A stretch of 64,000 nucleotides of DNA, taken from contig NZ_LT574836.1 of assembly GCF_900086725.1 (NCBI RefSeq), positions 788,416 through 852,415 of the forward strand, written 5' to 3'. Under the pieces are notes generated by a model that saw only the letters and a program-made list of their open reading frames with translations, ran no database searches and was not told the DNA's origin. The translations under genes were made by a program, and so were the position numbers. Of the stretch, positions 62,108-64,000 are shown piece after piece. Position 1 is the first letter of the stretch; the number at the start of each line of letters is the position of its first letter. The DNA is from Bariatricus massiliensis. GTDB lineage: Bacteria > Bacillota > Clostridia > Lachnospirales > Lachnospiraceae.

Positions 62108-63778
62108 TTACTCTACCGCCAAAATATAATAGTAAATCGGCTGTCCGCCTTTGTGGGCATCCACATCCATATCCGGATAGTTCTCCTCGATTTCAGCGAC
62201 AAACTTTTCTGCTTCCTCTTCTGAGACATCCTCGCCATAATACAGGCTGATCAGTTCCGATTCCTCTTCTACCAGCTGTGCCAGCATGTCCTTTGCGGTA
62301 TCCTCTATAGAAGTACCTACAGACAATATGCCGGCATCTCCGATTCCCATGATATCGCCTTCATGAATCTCCTTATCATCAATATGTGTATCCCTGACCG
62401 CATAAGTCACCTGCCCGGTCTTCACATTCTTGATTTCCTCCAGCATAGTCTCCTCATTCGTATCCACATCTGCTTCCGGATTGAAATTGATTACCGCGGT
62501 GATTCCCTGCGGAACCGTCTTGGTAGGTATTACAATAATATCCTTTTCCTTCATTAAATCGCGGGCTTGGTTCGCAGCGAGCACAATATTTTTATTGTTT
62601 GGAAGAATAAATATGGTATCCGCATTGACTTCATCAATGGCGTTGAGCATATCGTCCGTGCTCGGATTCATGGTCTGTCCGCCCTCAATGATATAATCCA
62701 CGCCTAGCTCTCTGAATATCTCATTCAGCCCCTCACCGATGGATACTGCAATAAATCCCACCGGCTTACGGGCTTCTTTTTCTTTCTTCTTTTTATTCTC
62801 TTTTTCTGCCTGCGCAAGCTTCTGTGCGTCCTTGATCAGCTTCTCTTGATGCTCTTCGCGCATATTGTCTATCTTCATTCTGGACAACTGCCCGAATGTC
62901 AGTGCTTTCTGAATGGCCAATCCGGGATCGTTCGTATGAACATGAACCTTCACTACGTCCTCGTCCGCCACACACACGATAGAATCGCCGATAGACTCCA
63001 GATATGCCTTGAAATCCATCTCATTGTCTTCTGTAAATTCCTTTTCTGTCAGAATAATAAATTCAGTACAATAACCAAATTTAATCTCGGCAGAAGAATC
63101 CGCGTTGATCTTCGTCACATTCACTGCACTGCTCGGTGCAATCGCAGAATAATCAATCTCTTTTCCAAGAAAAGCATCGTAGGCTCCCTTGATTACCTCA
63201 AGAAGTCCCTGCCCACCTGAATCCACAACACCCGCTTCCTTCAGTACCGGAAGCATGTCCGGCGTTCTGGCAAGCACAGCCTCAGCCTCCTCGATAATCT
63301 TCGGGATGAAGACTTCCAAATCATCCGTCTCTTCCACGAGCTCCTGCGCTTTGTCAGAGATTCCTCTGGCAACAGTGAGGATTGTACCCTCCTTCGGCTT
63401 CATGACCGCCTTATAAGCAGTATCCTTCGCCCTAAGAACTGCACGGGCAAGAGCCGGAACATCAATCTGGCTCTCCTCCCGGATAGATTTCGTGAACCCG
63501 CGAAGCAGCTGGGATAAGATAACTCCCGAGTTGCCCCTTGCCCCACGCAGCGAACCGGATGAAATTGCTTTTGCCAGCGTAGTAACATCCATGTTCTCAA
63601 GCGCTGTAACTTCCTTTGCGGCAGCCATGATCGTTAGGGACATATTCGTCCCCGTATCACCATCCGGCACCGGAAATACATTCAGTTCATTAATAAATTC
63701 TTTTTTTGCCTCAATATTTTGCGCGCCCGCCAAAAACATCTTAGCGAGCATCTCCACATTGATAGTCTTTATCGCCAC
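62108..63778 (-). CDS. fakA: DAK2-domain fatty acid kinase-like protein (FakA/YloV)
   Basis: A 556-residue protein of the FakA/YloV family, the ATP-binding part of the fatty acid kinase that phosphorylates fatty acids held by FakB (DegV) proteins. The N-terminal DhaL domain has the nucleotide-binding NVFPVPDGDTGTNMSLTI (about residues 29-46) and the RGARGNSGVILSQLLRG loop; a Lys/Glu-rich linker (about 315-340) leads to a C-terminal domain with FILPNNKNIVLAANQA. The start is a GTG at 63778 with AAGGAGGAG six bases away. The Asp23/Gls24 gene lies immediately upstream, the common Firmicutes arrangement. Lipid recycling role is family-based. Confidence 0.92.
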   Translation of the reverse strand: MAIKTINVEMLAKMFLAGAQNIEAKKEFINELNVFPVPDGDTGTNMSLTIMAAAKEVTALENMDVTTLAKAISSGSLRGARGNSGVILSQLLRGFTKSIREESQIDVPALARAVLRAKDTAYKAVMKPKEGTILTVARGISDKAQELVEETDDLEVFIPKIIEEAEAVLARTPDMLPVLKEAGVVDSGGQGLLEVIKGAYDAFLGKEIDYSAIAPSSAVNVTKINADSSAEIKFGYCTEFIILTEKEFTEDNEMDFKAYLESIGDSIVCVADEDVVKVHVHTNDPGLAIQKALTFGQLSRMKIDNMREEHQEKLIKDAQKLAQAEKENKKKKEKEARKPVGFIAVSIGEGLNEIFRELGVDYIIEGGQTMNPSTDDMLNAIDEVNADTIFILPNNKNIVLAANQARDLMKEKDIIVIPTKTVPQGITAVINFNPEADVDTNEETMLEEIKNVKTGQVTYAVRDTHIDDKEIHEGDIMGIGDAGILSVGTSIEDTAKDMLAQLVEEESELISLYYGEDVSEEEAEKFVAEIEENYPDMDVDAHKGGQPIYYYILAVE

Positions 63779-63795
63779 AACAAGCTCCTCCTTAA

Positions 63796-64000
63796 TTAGT
63801 CGATAACTCTGACGCCTTCAATATATACATTGATCTTATCGACAGTCATTCCAGAAAATTCTTCCACTTTATATTTTACATTGCTGATTAGGTTATCCGT
63901 CACCGCAGAAATACTAACCCCGTACGCCACAATAATATGGAAATCCAAAGTAATACGGTTATCCTCAGAAATGTTTACTTGAATTCCTTTTGTAAGACTC
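63796..64000 (-). CDS. Asp23/Gls24 family envelope protein (C-terminal part, runs off the window)
   Basis: The last 67 codons of a small Asp23/Gls24-type protein; the 5' part lies beyond base 64000. Segments LDFHIIVAYGVSISAV and VKYKVEEFSGMTVDKINVYIEGVRVID are typical of this family of cell-envelope-associated proteins. The TAA stop is at 63796-63798, 17 bases before the fakA GTG start and directly followed by its ribosome-binding site, so the two are co-transcribed. Confidence 0.9.
   Translation of the reverse strand, partial: SLTKGIQVNISEDNRITLDFHIIVAYGVSISAVTDNLISNVKYKVEEFSGMTVDKINVYIEGVRVID

Noticed and set aside
1..64000. CRISPR array, IS element, prophage or plasmid origin
   Set aside because: No spaced direct repeats, transposase, integrase, phage structural or replication-initiation genes were seen.

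Overview
The window reads as a chromosomal segment of a spore-forming, amino-acid-fermenting gut clostridium, most likely a member of the Lachnospiraceae. Support for this: an alpha/beta-type small acid-soluble spore protein, a SleC-like cortex-lytic protein, a selenocysteine-dependent glycine reductase operon, a Fe-S type PurF, and families I recall mainly from Lachnospiraceae (DUF4250, DUF5662, DUF5716/5717-like). Nearly all genes lie on the minus strand. I see no IS element, phage gene, CRISPR array or integrase. Species is not decidable from sequence reading alone.

Left part (1-14 kb): the 5' part of mutS, a CmpB-family membrane protein, miaB, two small conserved proteins, a GH13/GlgX-like protein whose catalytic carboxylates all appear lost, and an orphan sugar-binding lipoprotein form a leftward string. 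A lone rightward DUF1292 gene follows. Then come a UvrD-type helicase, gltX, and a five-gene cassette with two copies of a split ThrE-type exporter around a small phosphodiesterase.

Glycine fermentation (14-24 kb): a glycine riboswitch with an intrinsic terminator controls grdX-grdE-grdB-trxB-trxA-grdA-(terminator)-grdC-grdD. grdA and grdB each contain an in-frame UGA read as selenocysteine, so ORF callers split them. An AgcS sodium:amino-acid symporter with its own promoter lies just upstream and could bring in glycine or alanine. The system turns glycine and reduced thioredoxin into acetyl phosphate and ammonia.

Middle (24-47 kb): purB and purF; a three-gene operon coding for a TPR-like protein, an actin/Hsp70-fold-like protein and an ~1,095-residue partner (function unknown); a CobD/HisC-like PLP enzyme; a cupin; a complete BceRS-BceAB peptide-antibiotic sensing and detoxification module with a textbook BceR-like operator; carAB; DUF1893, an ECF S-component and a transglutaminase; then the spore genes sleC-like and SASP.

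Right part (47-64 kb): a single leftward operon of about 12.7 kb is the most notable locus. It has one clear sigma-A-type promoter and encodes a 2456-residue NRPS (C-A-T-C-A-T-reductase), a 7TM sensor kinase, a REC/HD-GYP regulator, a stand-alone acyl-AMP ligase and a stand-alone acyl carrier protein, the last genes joined by ATGA overlaps. The architecture predicts an N-acylated dipeptide aldehyde (or a derived pyrazinone/alcohol), made under a built-in two-component/cyclic-di-GMP circuit. A tRNA-Thr(CGT) lies just downstream. recG, a fakA-type DAK2 gene and a truncated Asp23 gene close the window.
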